Made by a program: the position numbers and the translations under genes. DNA of 64,000 bases from Xiheimicrobium sp033763395 (GTDB lineage Bacteria; Myxococcota; Myxococcia; Myxococcales; Myxococcaceae), in NCBI GenBank assembly GCA_033763395.1, contig JANRKQ010000036.1, positions 1-64,000 of the forward strand, written 5' to 3'. Shown here piece after piece: positions 50,020-60,086 of this stretch. The number at the start of each line of letters is the position of its first letter. Within the stretch, counting starts at the first letter, position 1. The notes beneath the pieces were generated by a model. That model did not search any database and was not told where the DNA came from. It worked only from the letters and a program-made list of their open reading frames with translations.

Positions 50020-50915
50020 GCGAAGAGCACCGTCGAGGTGAGCGCCGCTGCGCCCGCGCCGATGAAGAACCCGGTGGCGAGCCCGCTCTGCTCGAGCGCC
50101 TGCCGGTGCGCATCGCGTGCCGTGTCGGCCCAGTCGCCCGGGGGGCGGGTCGAGTCTCGCGCGGCGCGCTCGAGTGACAGCGAACTCACCTGAAGGCCCA
50201 GGCCGACGCCAGCGGCGACGACGGCGGCGCCACCGAAGACGAGCGCCGCGACCGTCGTTCCACGCAGCCCCGGCGCGGGCGGTGGCAGCGGTGGCGGGAG
50301 CCCGTTCACCTCGACCACCCGTGGCGCCTGTCTCGAGCCCACCGCGCAGAGCACCTCACCTCCACCGTCGACGAGCTGGGCGTACCACTGCACCGGCACA
50401 CCCGCCGCGCGGGGCAGGGGAAAGTCCAGGGTGCGGGCGCTGACCGTCAGCGGCGTCTCGCCCCAGGCTCCATCACCTCGCCGCTCGAAGAGCACCGCCC
50501 GCGTCACCTTCCGGTACGGGTCGACCACCTGCGCGCGCACCCGGCCGGGCGGCGCCGACACCTCGATGACCGACACCGCGCCCCCCGGGTAGAGCCTGGC
50601 CTTCACGTCGTCGAACACCGTGACGATCTTCGGCGACGTCGACTCGCGGTCGATCTCGAAGTCAGGCTCGAGCGAGAGCAGCTCGGTGAAGGCGGCCTCG
50701 GCCTCGGCGCGGTTGCCCTCGGCGACGTGACATCGCGCGAGCAGCTCGAGCACCTGCGCGCGCTGGGCACCGTCGAGGTTGGGCACCTGTCGGGCGACCG
50801 TCAGCTGGGTGATGGCCTCGCCGAACTTGAGCTCCGTGGCCAGCGCGCGCGCACGGTCGAGCCAGGGGTTGGCGGCCTGGGCGAGGAGCAGCGCGGTGGC
50901 GAGCGTCGACAACAC
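50013..50915 (-). CDS. TPR protein with C-terminal TM helices
   Basis: This 300-residue protein has a short signal-like N-terminus and one to two TPR pairs (about 18-85). A beta domain (about 105-200, with VSAPPGRVRAQVVDPYRK) and two hydrophobic helices near the C-terminus (about 223-245 and 280-298) follow. It is divergent from the 7TM kinase at 51022 and upstream of the surface lipoprotein it overlaps by 7 bp. The two may form an export or anchoring unit; function unknown. Confidence 0.75.
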   Translation of the reverse strand: MLSTLATALLLAQAANPWLDRARALATELKFGEAITQLTVARQVPNLDGAQRAQVLELLARCHVAEGNRAEAEAAFTELLSLEPDFEIDRESTSPKIVTVFDDVKARLYPGGAVSVIEVSAPPGRVRAQVVDPYRKVTRAVLFERRGDGAWGETPLTVSARTLDFPLPRAAGVPVQWYAQLVDGGGEVLCAVGSRQAPRVVEVNGLPPPLPPPAPGLRGTTVAALVFGGAAVVAAGVGLGLQVSSLSLERAARDSTRPPGDWADTARDAHRQALEQSGLATGFFIGAGAAALTSTVLFAW

Positions 50916-51021
50916 GGGCTCCCACGTTCAGCACACCCGCGCGCCCAACCCAAGCGCTGGCCAACCGGCGTCAGCGGCGGCTGGCGAGGGGGCGGCGCAT
51001 CGGCGCTACGCTGTCACCACG

Positions 51022-53043
51022 ATGTGGAGGCTCGTCGTCCTCACCGCCGGCGTCGTCTGGGGGCTCGGGTGCTCCGAAGCCGGGGTGGCGGTGACGGCGT
51101 GGCGACTCGACGGGCGCGCGCTCACGCTGCCCGCGCAGCTGCCGCTGGAGCCCCGCCGCCAGATGGTGCAGCTCGAGGCAGACGTCGAGGTGCCGCCTCC
51201 GCTGCGGCGGGGCGCCATGCTCGAGCTGCCGGTGGTGCACAGCCTGCCGGCGCTCGTCGTCGATGGCCGCGAGGCGCTGGTGGTGAACCCGGGCTGGACC
51301 GAGCGCTGGCGCACCTCGGGCAGCCGGCGCTTCCTGCTACCGGCCGACGCGCTCGCCGACGGGCACGTGCACCTCGAGCTCGTCTTCGAGCACCGCTGGG
51401 CGCTCTCGGCCTGGTGGGACGTCGCGCCGCGGCTGCTGCCGCTCGACGCCGGGCCCGGGCTGACGGCCTTCGTGCGGGCGTCGGGCGCCTTCGCCTTCTT
51501 CACGCTGCTGCTCCTCTTGTTCCACGTCCTCAACCTGCTGCGCGTGCGGTTCTCCGCGGCGGCCGCCTGGTTCATGCTCGAGGCCGCGTCGGGTGTTCCG
51601 TACCCGGCGTACATGCTGGGCCTGCTGCAGGGCATCGGGCCGTTCGAGCCGGCCTTCATGGGCTTCTCACTCTGCGTGTCGGGCGTGGCGAGCGTGCACT
51701 TCGTTCGCGCGCAGCTGGGCCGGCCGGCGCCCCACGTCGCGTGGCGGTGGATGGTGGGCGTCGCCTTCGTCGCGTATCTGGTGGCGGCGCTCGACCCCTT
51801 CCGCCTCGTGCTGGTGGGAGCGCCGGTGACGGTGGGCCTCATGCTCGCCGCGGCCATCGAGCAGCTCGTCACGTTTCAGCGGGCCCGCGGCACGCCCGTC
51901 CGCGGAGTGGCGCTCATCTGGCCCTTCGCGAACCTCTGCGCGGTGCCCGACATGCTGATGTGGCTGGGGCAGGGCGAGCTGCTCGGCGGCGTGCACCCGG
52001 GCATCGTCGGCATCGGGGCGCTGGTGCTGGCGCAGTCGTTCGTGCTGTCACGCGAGCACGCGCGGTCGCAGGTGACGACCGACGAGTTGAACGTCGCGCT
52101 CGCGGCGCGGGTGCGCGAGCTCGAGCAGCGGCAGGCCGAGGTGCAGGCCCTCAACGTCGAGCTGAAGCACCAGCTCACCGAGCGCTCCAGAGAGCTGGAG
52201 CGGCTGGCGCCACAGGTCGCCTCGGGCCAGGAGCGGGCGCTCGAGGCCGGCGAGCTGGTGGCCGAGCGCTACCGGGTGGTGCGGCGCATCGCGCTGGGCG
52301 CGACGGGCGAGGTGCTCGAGGTGGCGCGGCAGCCCGACGGCGTGGCGCTCGCGATGAAGGTGCTCCAGCGCAACGAGCCCGAAGACACGGCCCGCCTCGC
52401 GCGGGAGGCGCGGCTCATCGCGTCGTTGTCACACCCGCACCTGGTGTCGATCGTCGATGTCGGCATGTCGGGCGACTCGTTGTTCCTCGTGATGCCGCTC
52501 GCGGTGAAGAGCGTTCGGGACGAGCGGCTCCAGTACGGCAACCGTCGCTGGGCCCTCTCGATGCTCGAGCAGGTCGCCGATGGGCTGGCTGCGCTCCACG
52601 CAGCGGGCGTGGTGCATCGCGACGTGAAGCCCGGCAACGTGCTGGTGACGGCGACGGGGGAGTACCAGGTGGCCGACCTCGGAGCGGCGGCGCCGCAGGA
52701 CGCCGGGCCCGACGAGCAGATGACGGCCAGCCACCTCGTCATCGGCACCCCGCTGTACATGGCTCCCGAGATGTACGACGGCGCACGGTTCGTCACCGCG
52801 AAGGCCGACGTCTTCAGCTTCGGCGTGATGGCGTGGGAGGTGCTCGAGGGGAAGCTGCCGCGTCTCGAGGGCCAACCGGTGGGGAAGACGCTGCACCGGG
52901 CTCCGCTCTCGGCGCCACCCGCCTTTCCGGTCGACCTGGGTCCCCTCAAGCAGGCCTTCGACGCGAGCCTCGCGGCGGATCCCGGCGCGCGGCCGACGAT
53001 GGACGAGCTTCACGCGGCGCTGCGCGCTGCGCGGGCCACCTGA
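51022..53043 (+). CDS. 7TM (7TMR-DISM-like) sensor fused to a Ser/Thr protein kinase
   Basis: The 673-residue protein begins with a signal-like segment with Cys17 (GLGC). An extracytoplasmic beta domain (about 20-150) and seven closely spaced TM helices (about 154-347) follow. This is the layout of 7TMR-DISM receptors. A coiled coil (about 350-405) leads to a Ser/Thr kinase (about 413-673) with K446, HRDVKPGN (H532, D534), DLG in place of DFG (D552) and APE. The catalytic residues needed for activity are present. It lies upstream of an FHA sigma-54 activator on the same strand, an apparent sensor-to-activator pair. ATG 51022 was chosen as the one giving a signal peptide. Confidence 0.88.
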   Translation: MWRLVVLTAGVVWGLGCSEAGVAVTAWRLDGRALTLPAQLPLEPRRQMVQLEADVEVPPPLRRGAMLELPVVHSLPALVVDGREALVVNPGWTERWRTSGSRRFLLPADALADGHVHLELVFEHRWALSAWWDVAPRLLPLDAGPGLTAFVRASGAFAFFTLLLLLFHVLNLLRVRFSAAAAWFMLEAASGVPYPAYMLGLLQGIGPFEPAFMGFSLCVSGVASVHFVRAQLGRPAPHVAWRWMVGVAFVAYLVAALDPFRLVLVGAPVTVGLMLAAAIEQLVTFQRARGTPVRGVALIWPFANLCAVPDMLMWLGQGELLGGVHPGIVGIGALVLAQSFVLSREHARSQVTTDELNVALAARVRELEQRQAEVQALNVELKHQLTERSRELERLAPQVASGQERALEAGELVAERYRVVRRIALGATGEVLEVARQPDGVALAMKVLQRNEPEDTARLAREARLIASLSHPHLVSIVDVGMSGDSLFLVMPLAVKSVRDERLQYGNRRWALSMLEQVADGLAALHAAGVVHRDVKPGNVLVTATGEYQVADLGAAAPQDAGPDEQMTASHLVIGTPLYMAPEMYDGARFVTAKADVFSFGVMAWEVLEGKLPRLEGQPVGKTLHRAPLSAPPAFPVDLGPLKQAFDASLAADPGARPTMDELHAALRAARAT

Positions 53044-53115
53044 CCGTCAGAAGGCCGAAGGCGCGCAGCCTCGAGAAGCGCGCCAGCCAACACCACGAGC
53101 GGCGCCGGCGTGGAA

Positions 53116-53137
53116 CTCCGGGGCAGGCGCCCCGGAG
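53116..53137 (+). terminator. 9-bp hairpin after 7TM kinase gene
   Basis: CTCCGGGGC pairs with GCCCCGGAG around a 4-base loop, 73 bp after the kinase stop and about 110 bp before the FHA activator ATG. There is no T-run. It may partly separate the two transcripts or act as an attenuator. Confidence 0.5.
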
Positions 53138-53247
53138 CGGTCGACGGTCCCGCACGTCTGAGGACGGCTCCAGCGGCGCGGTGCGGCTCGTGCCACCGCC
53201 CGGATCGCGACGACGCCGCGACCCGAGACTATGGAGTGGCGAACCGC

Positions 53248-54543
<1,296 letters not shown>

Positions 54544-54649
54544 CGACGGGCTCCACCTGTGCATTCCCGGAGCACACCCGGCCCGGCGCGTTCGGCCGCA
54601 AGCGCGCGAAGTGAGTCGTCGGCACGGAGCGTGAATTCCGCGCGCCGCC

Positions 54650-56050
54650 ATGAACTGCTCTCGAATCGTGTCGCTGGTGCCGGTGCTTCAGCTGGCTTGT
54701 GGTGGGACCGAGGCCTTCGTCGATGACGGGCCGGTCGACCTCGGAGACGACGTGGTCGTCGACGAGCTCGTCGCGGGCGCGGCGATGGAAGACTGGCTCA
54801 TTCAAGACGTCTGCGCGGACGGCGCCGGGCGGGCGCTCGCCGTCGATCCGGTGCTCGGGTGTCCGCGTGGAGCGGCGAGGCGCGACCTCCGCTCGGGTGA
54901 GGCCCTGCCGTACCACCGCAACGACGCCGCGAACGCCCAGCGCCACGACAGCTTCCCCCGGCCCGGCGTGGGCAGCGCGACCCGCATCGTCAACCCGTTC
55001 GACTTCGCGCCGTTCAACGAGCAGGGCCCGCTGGACGGCTACGACGTGGTGGAGACCGACGGCGCCTTCGCCTCGATCATCGGCACGCGCGACCCCGGTG
55101 GTCTCGCCGGCACGTTCTTCTCGAAGCGGTGCACGCTCGACGACGCGTGGCTGCTCTTTCCCCGCGACGTCGCCGGCTCGGGCCAGACGGTGGCGCGCCT
55201 GTCGTACGACCAATGGGAGCGGAACGGACGCGCCTTTCCCGGCCGGTGCGGCGGTGCCGTCGACTCGTTCACGGCCTGGCGGTTGTCGACTGTCACCTTC
55301 GGTGGCGTCAACGGCGTCCGCGCGAAGACCATGCCAGCGCTCGTCGTCGATCATCACGGCGGCGGCGATCCGAACCGCTCCGATCACATCGAGCGCTTCT
55401 ACTTCACCCGCGTCTATGGACTGACCCGCTGGGAGCGGTGGAACGTCGCGGCGGCTCCCGCGGCCGGCGTCGTGTGCAATGGCCCTGTCCGCGAGGGCCG
55501 CTTCGTGCGCGCGGACTGCCGGGACTGGACGAACGTGGTGCCCAACGGCGAGGGCTGGAGTCCGCAGGCGTGGGCGACGCCGTACGCCGCCAGCACGCGC
55601 CTGGTGAATGGCGACTTCGGTCAGGGTGGGACCCGCGGGTGGAGCAGCCTCGGCTCGTCCACCGAGGGGCGACCGACGGCGCTCGGCACGGCGGCCGGTT
55701 CAGGTGGCGGCACCGTCGCGCAGGTGCACTGCAACGGCCGCTGTTCGCCCGGGCAGTCGATCTTCCAGGACGTGGCGCGCGCGGGCCTGGTGGGGCGCCT
55801 GCGGTTCGGCGCCACCGTGCGGAGCGCCGCTCGCAGCGCGGTCTCGGGTGAGCTCGTGGTGTTCCAGCTCGACGCGGGGGGCGGCATCGTCGGCCGCGTC
55901 GGCGTTCCCTTCTCCGTGGGTGGTGGCCGGGCCCGCCTCACCGCGCCCGCCTTCGACGCGCACCCCTCGGCGCAGCGCCTGCGGTTCCAGCTCTACCTGA
56001 ACGGCCCCGGCACGTTCGAGCTCGACGACGCGTGGCTCGCGCCAGACTGA
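54650..56050 (+). CDS. Exported lipoprotein with C-terminal beta domain
   Basis: This 466-residue protein has a lipoprotein signal (LQLAC, Cys17). The central part has paired Cys and Trp-rich loops; the C-terminal 130 residues begin LVNGDFGQGGTRGWSSL, a carbohydrate-binding-like opening. No catalytic motif is seen. It may bind surface polysaccharide. Its stop is 65 bp from the convergent stop of the selenoprotein-like gene. Confidence 0.75.
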   Translation: MNCSRIVSLVPVLQLACGGTEAFVDDGPVDLGDDVVVDELVAGAAMEDWLIQDVCADGAGRALAVDPVLGCPRGAARRDLRSGEALPYHRNDAANAQRHDSFPRPGVGSATRIVNPFDFAPFNEQGPLDGYDVVETDGAFASIIGTRDPGGLAGTFFSKRCTLDDAWLLFPRDVAGSGQTVARLSYDQWERNGRAFPGRCGGAVDSFTAWRLSTVTFGGVNGVRAKTMPALVVDHHGGGDPNRSDHIERFYFTRVYGLTRWERWNVAAAPAAGVVCNGPVREGRFVRADCRDWTNVVPNGEGWSPQAWATPYAASTRLVNGDFGQGGTRGWSSLGSSTEGRPTALGTAAGSGGGTVAQVHCNGRCSPGQSIFQDVARAGLVGRLRFGATVRSAARSAVSGELVVFQLDAGGGIVGRVGVPFSVGGGRARLTAPAFDAHPSAQRLRFQLYLNGPGTFELDDAWLAPD

Positions 56051-56114
56051 AGCGCCCACCCCGAGCGCCGCTGGGCTCTGGCGCCGCCGATCGAGGAGTT
56101 TGCGCGTCGTGGCT

Positions 56115-56657
56115 TCAGCGCGCGCCCAGCAGCAGGGCCTTCAGCGCGGCCAGGTTGGCGGGCACCGCGAGATCGTTCTGCGTGAGGTTGTAGACCGCGC
56201 GGCGTTTCCCCTCGGCGTCGACGATCACCACGTCCCGGTACGTCACCTGCCACACGCTCCAGGCGTTCACGGCGGCCGTGTCCTGCAGCAGCGGCATCGT
56301 CTTGCCCATCACGAAGTCGGCGTTGCCGCTCTCGTACCCGTCGGCGTTGACGTTGATCAGCGCGACGGCGCCAGGCGCCTCGGTGTCGAGCTCGGTCTGC
56401 AGTCGCTGAAGGGAGCCAGCCTGGCTCCGGCAGTACCCTCAATTCGTGTGGGTGAAGTACCAGCCGCTCACCTTGCCGCGATAGCGCGTGGGGCCGACCG
56501 ACTGGCCCGAGGTGGGCGAGCCAGGGTTCACGTCGAGCAACGCGAAGGCGGGCAGGGGCTCGACGCTGGGCAGCTGCGCCGGTGGCTCCATGCGAGGCGG
56601 AGGCATGCCGCACGCGGCGAGGGCGAGGAGGCCGGCGAACGCGAGGTGCTTCGTCAT
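56115..56657 (-). CDS. Thioredoxin-fold lipoprotein with in-frame UGA (probable selenocysteine) in a UxxC motif
   Basis: Conceptual readthrough gives 180 residues. The signal ends LAAC (Cys16), and a Pro-rich linker leads to a thioredoxin-like domain: GKVSGWYFTHTN, then codon 73 = TGA (56439-56441), then GYC. The TGA occupies the first position of a CxxC-type redox site (U73-G-Y-C76). After it, coding continues in frame with good third-position GC and TSA-like segments (VVIVDAEGKRRAVYNL) to a stop at 56115. A perfect hairpin begins 10 nt downstream of the TGA (see next entry). Without readthrough, translation would end at residue 72 and the fold would be lost. It overlaps the upstream small membrane protein gene by 4 bp. 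No selA, selB, selC or selD is in this window. A Cys-to-stop mutation or sequencing error is the alternative. Confidence 0.75.
56412..56428 (-). promoter_or_regulatory. Bacterial SECIS-like hairpin downstream of UGA
   Basis: On the minus strand, GGAGCC-AGGCU-GGCUCC forms a perfect 6-bp stem with a 5-nt loop. The loop begins 16 nt after the UGA and has G at its second position. Published bacterial SECIS models want a hairpin loop 16-37 nt after the UGA with an early G. The AGG start of the loop also resembles the E. coli fdhF element (AGGUCU). A weak 3-bp CUG/CAG lower stem is possible. Confidence 0.65.
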
Positions 56658-57046
56658 CGCTTGAGTCCGTGGTGCGGGTTGCGGCGCTTCTGCGCGTTCA
56701 CCGTCACGCGCGTCATCAGCACCACGTCGACGATCGCGACGAGGAAGCCGAGGCCCCACTTGAGATCGTTCTTCTCGGTGGCCGCCTGCTTGAAGAGCAC
56801 GAGCGCCACGGTGCCGAGCGCGACGCCGATCAGCACGAAGAGGAACCACGAGCCGCCCCACACGTTGTCTCCATGGCGCTTGGCGGTGGCCAGCACCGCG
56901 AACGAGTCGGCGCGGCGCCACTTCTGGTGCCCCTCCTGGAGGATCTCGTCGCTCGGCTCGACCATGCCCATGAGCCACGCCTGCTCGAGCTGGCCGAAGC
57001 TCTCGAACTCGAGCTCACCGTCCTGGTTGCGCACGCGGTACTTCAT
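56654..57046 (-). CDS. Small two-TM protein with GYF_2-like N-terminus
   Basis: This 130-residue protein has an N-terminal soluble part (1-60) whose WRRADSF motif and spacing resemble the GYF_2/DUF4339 peptide-binding domain. Two TM helices follow (about 68-86 and 95-115), then a basic tail. It lies between the FAD dehydrogenase gene (7-bp gap) and the selenoprotein-like gene (4-bp overlap), so the three form an operon. It may anchor or recruit the redox partner. Confidence 0.75.
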   Translation of the reverse strand: MKYRVRNQDGELEFESFGQLEQAWLMGMVEPSDEILQEGHQKWRRADSFAVLATAKRHGDNVWGGSWFLFVLIGVALGTVALVLFKQAATEKNDLKWGLGFLVAIVDVVLMTRVTVNAQKRRNPHHGLKR

Positions 57047-57053
57047 GGCGTCT

Positions 57054-58706
57054 TCACAGCTCCTGACAGATCTGCTCGGCGACCCGCAAGCCGTCGATGC
57101 CCGACGAGACGATACCACCAGCGTACCCGCAGCCTTCTCCGGCCGGGTACAGGCCCTTCACCGACACCGACTGGAGCTGCTCGTTCCGCGTCACCCGCAC
57201 GGGGCTCGAGGTGCGCGCCTCGACGCCGATGAGGAACGCCTCGTCGGTGATGAACCCGCGCATCGAGCGGTCGAACGAGCGCAGCGCCTGCTTGAGCGAC
57301 TCGGTGAGCGCCTTCGGGAACAGCCGGTTCAAGTCCGCGTGGGTGAGGCCGGGCCGGTAGGTCGTGCCGCCGGGTGCCTTCGAGAGGCGGCCCGCGAGGT
57401 AGTCGGGGATCGACTGCGCGGGCGCGAAGAACTTACCGCCGCCGAGCTCGTACGCCGCCTTCTCCCACTTGCGCTGGAACTGAAGGCCGGCGAGGGGCCC
57501 TTCGAAGCCGTCGCGCGCGAAGTCCTCGACCGACACGCTCACCACGATGCCCGCGTTCGCGTACTTCGAGTTGCGCCGCGAGTTCGACATGCCGTTGGTG
57601 CACTGGTACCCGTCTTCAGTCGGCGTGGGCACCACGATGCCGCCCGGGCACATGCAGAACGAGTACACGCCGCGCACGTCGCCATCGACCGACAGGTTCT
57701 CGGCCAGCTTGTAGTCGGCCGGCGGCAGCCGCGCGTCGTCGGCCACCTTGTCGCCGTACTGGATCTCGTTGATGAGCAGCTGTGGGTGCTCGGCCCTGAA
57801 GCCCAGCGCGAAGGGCTTCGACTCGACGAAGACGTGGCCGTCGGTGGCGAAGCGCTCGTAGAGCTCGCGCGCCGAGTTGCCCGGCGCCAGCACCACGCGA
57901 TCGCTCTCGAGCACGCTGCCGTCGGAGAGCCGCACGCCGGTCACCTGGCCGTCCTTCACCAACACGTCCTCGACGCGCGTCTCGAAGCGCACCTCGACGC
58001 CCATCGCGATGAGCTCGTGGCGCATCTTCTCGACCGCGAACGGCAAGAGGTCGGACCCGATGTGCGGCTTGCCCTGCACGAGGATTCGGTCGGGCGCTCC
58101 GAACTTCGCGAACGTCTCGATGACGCGCCGCACGTGCGGGTGGTTGATGCGCGTCGACAGCTTGCCGTCGGTGTACGCGCCCGCGCCGCCCTCGCCGAAG
58201 TTCATGTTCGACTCGGGAAACAGGGTGCCGTCGCGCGAGAGCTTCGCGACGTCCTTGCGGCGCTGAACGACCTCTTTCCCGCGCTCGAGGATGACGCTCT
58301 TCACTCCGCGCTCCGCCAGCGCGAGCGCCGCGAAGAGGCCGGCGGGGCCCATGCCGATGATGAGGGGCCGCTTGTCTGGCGGGCGGCTCACCTGGGGCAA
58401 CGGGGCCGGCGGCGCGTCGACTTCGCTCACGTCGGGCGGCAGCGTCTTCGGGAGCCTCCCCGCCGCCACCTCGACCTCGAGCGTGTGCACGTAGCGCGGG
58501 TGGTTCTTCTTGCGGGCGTCGAGCACCGTGCGCACCACGCGCACCTTCGCCAGGTCGCCCGGCTTCACACCCAGCTTCGCCGCCGCCTTCTCGCCCAACA
58601 CCGTCTCGGGCTCGTCCAACCACTGGGGGATGTTGTTGATCCGGAACGCCACGGCGCGTGCGGGTAGCACGGAGCGGTCGGTGGCCTCCACCCGCCGACT
58701 CGGCAT
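57054..58706 (-). CDS. NAD(P)/FAD-dependent oxidoreductase (COG2509-type)
   Basis: This 550-residue cytoplasmic protein matches the uncharacterised FAD-dependent dehydrogenase family. It has an N-terminal FRINNIPQWLDEPE domain, a Rossmann FAD motif GMGPAGLFAALALAERG (about 118-134), an FCMCPGG segment, and the terminal GYAGGIVSSGIDG motif. It is an FAD enzyme of unknown substrate. It heads the operon with the small TM protein and the selenoprotein-like thioredoxin. An electron route to that redox protein is only a suggestion. A GTG start at 58652 would remove 18 residues and begins nearer the family N-terminus. Confidence 0.85.
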   Translation of the reverse strand: MPSRRVEATDRSVLPARAVAFRINNIPQWLDEPETVLGEKAAAKLGVKPGDLAKVRVVRTVLDARKKNHPRYVHTLEVEVAAGRLPKTLPPDVSEVDAPPAPLPQVSRPPDKRPLIIGMGPAGLFAALALAERGVKSVILERGKEVVQRRKDVAKLSRDGTLFPESNMNFGEGGAGAYTDGKLSTRINHPHVRRVIETFAKFGAPDRILVQGKPHIGSDLLPFAVEKMRHELIAMGVEVRFETRVEDVLVKDGQVTGVRLSDGSVLESDRVVLAPGNSARELYERFATDGHVFVESKPFALGFRAEHPQLLINEIQYGDKVADDARLPPADYKLAENLSVDGDVRGVYSFCMCPGGIVVPTPTEDGYQCTNGMSNSRRNSKYANAGIVVSVSVEDFARDGFEGPLAGLQFQRKWEKAAYELGGGKFFAPAQSIPDYLAGRLSKAPGGTTYRPGLTHADLNRLFPKALTESLKQALRSFDRSMRGFITDEAFLIGVEARTSSPVRVTRNEQLQSVSVKGLYPAGEGCGYAGGIVSSGIDGLRVAEQICQEL

Positions 58707-58924
58707 CAGAGAAACTGATGGCGCTATGAGCCACGCACAGTGCGGGTGCTACCGGCGCTATGCAGCGCCACCACCCGCGCCCCCGCGAGTGCGAACCCGG
58801 CTTCGCACCTGTCGTTTCAGTCCGGCGGCAAACACCCTGATCTCGTTGGCAAAATCTGCGTCAGGTCCATGGCACAGGGGGTGAAGAGTGCCCCAGCAGG
58901 CGCAGGAATCACGTTGGAGGGAAT

Positions 58925-59104
58925 GTGAGCACCGACAAGAAGAACACCAAGGCATTGGCGCAGGCCTTCTTTGCGCAGCTTCAGTCGGGGGGTTACACTC
59001 CGAACCAGATTCTGGACATCGCCACCGAGCTCATCGACCAGGTGACGGTGAACCTGAAGCAGAAGCCGGCCGACGTCGTGGCCGAACCCCGCGCCGAAGC
59101 CTGA
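58925..59104 (+). CDS. 59-residue protein with own ribosome site and terminator
   Basis: A GTG at 58925 follows GGAGG at 58916-58920 (4-base gap) and opens a 59-residue frame. The protein is soluble and helical (ALAQAFFAQLQSGGYTPNQI, then LIDQVTVNLK) with an acidic Ala/Glu tail. Codon use and GC-rich third positions fit a real gene. A rho-independent terminator lies 93 bp after its stop. No family is recognised. Confidence 0.8.
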   Translation: MSTDKKNTKALAQAFFAQLQSGGYTPNQILDIATELIDQVTVNLKQKPADVVAEPRAEA

Positions 59105-59196
59105 GCGGGGCGCAACGCGGAGAAGCCCTTTCGAGGCACCCCGCTTTCCGGACTGGTTTCCGGCAAGTGGAGGCCCTCGAGAGGGGGCAGCAGCGC

Positions 59197-59224
59197 AAGC
59201 CCGGCCCTGGTGCCGGGCTTTTTT
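59197..59224 (+). terminator. Rho-independent terminator
   Basis: AAGCCCGGC pairs with GCCGGGCTT around a 6-base loop and is followed by a T-run (59219-59224). This is the clearest intrinsic terminator in the window. It ends the 59-residue gene transcript; its T-run abuts the end of the convergent dgkA. Confidence 0.9.
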
Positions 59225-59867
59225 ATTGGGCCTCACTGGTTCGGAGCGCTCGCCGCCGGGCCCAGGCGGTGTTGGCGCACACCACGAGCAGCCCGAAGAG
59301 CATCGCCGACATCACGTACGACTCGGTCCACGACGTGGTGAGGCCCCAGGTGCCGAAGGCGCCGGCCGCGAAGACGGCATCGAGCAGGAGCGGCTTCTTC
59401 GACTCGTGCATGAGGGCGCCCCCGAAGAAGGTGAGCGGCGCCCCGAAGAGCACCTGCCGCTCGATGACGGCGACGTCGCGGAAGATGACGTCGGCGTCGT
59501 GCACGAGAATGGCCGCGAAGATGACCATCGAGCCGATGGCCAGCACCAGCACCCCGGCCGCGGCGATGTCCTTGGTGAGGCGCGCCTTCTCGTCGAACTC
59601 CTGCACGGCGAGATCGACGAGCTGCTCGAGCGCGCTGTTGAGCATCTCGGCGAAGAAGATGAGCGTGACGCAGAAGATGAGAATCGCCTTCTCGGCGAGG
59701 CCCAGCTCGATGGCGCTCCCGACGAGGCCCACGAGGATCGCCGCGATGATGTGCATGCGCATGTTGCGCTGGTGCACCACGGTGTGAATGAGCCCGGCCC
59801 ACGCGTAGCCAACCGACTTCACGAAGGTGGTCGGCTGGTGCTTGGGGAGGAAGGGTGGCTTCGACAT
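59223..59867 (-). CDS. dgkA: Diacylglycerol kinase / undecaprenol kinase family protein
   Basis: The 214-residue membrane protein has three TM helices in the family core (about 25-125). The catalytic motif AEMLNSALEQLVDL matches the E-x4-N-x2-E-x4-D signature, and AGVLVLAIGSMV follows. It phosphorylates diacylglycerol or undecaprenol, recycling lipid carriers. The C-terminal 90 residues extend beyond the usual about 120-residue family length, with two or more extra TM helices. ATG 59867 was chosen; a start at 59894 would add nine residues. Confidence 0.9.
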   Translation of the reverse strand: MSKPPFLPKHQPTTFVKSVGYAWAGLIHTVVHQRNMRMHIIAAILVGLVGSAIELGLAEKAILIFCVTLIFFAEMLNSALEQLVDLAVQEFDEKARLTKDIAAAGVLVLAIGSMVIFAAILVHDADVIFRDVAVIERQVLFGAPLTFFGGALMHESKKPLLLDAVFAAGAFGTWGLTTSWTESYVMSAMLFGLLVVCANTAWARRRALRTSEAQ

Positions 59868-60039
59868 GGCGCTTGAGGCCGTCACGGGTAGCACAGCGCT
59901 TCGGCGTGCGTCAGGCCCCCGGGCGCGGCGCCGTCAGGCCGCTCGCTGACCTCCAAGATTGCCGCCCCGTCGGGAGCGCCCCCTGGACGCCCACCGTCAC
60001 GGCTCGCGGTTCATCGCTCGCAGGAGGAAGGCGCGTGTT

Positions 60040-60083
60040 GGCCCTCGTCGGGCCGTGCTGGTTCGAATCCAGCCATCTCCACC
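60040..60083 (+). pseudogene. tRNA-like 3' half (class II variable arm, T-arm, acceptor)
   Basis: In order: a variable-arm-like hairpin GGCCC/GGGCC (60040-60054), T-stem GCTGG (60057-60061), T-loop TTCGAAT, CCAGC, then a 7-nt acceptor strand CATCTCC (60074-60080), discriminator A and CC. No matching 5' half lies upstream. The acceptor pairs in register with GGGGATG just downstream (60087-60093). Confidence 0.55.
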
Positions 60084-60086
60084 GTT

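Noticed and set aside
58853..58870. TTGGCAAAATCTGC resembling a sigma-54 promoter before the 59-residue gene
   Set aside because: The GG to GC distance is two bases too short.
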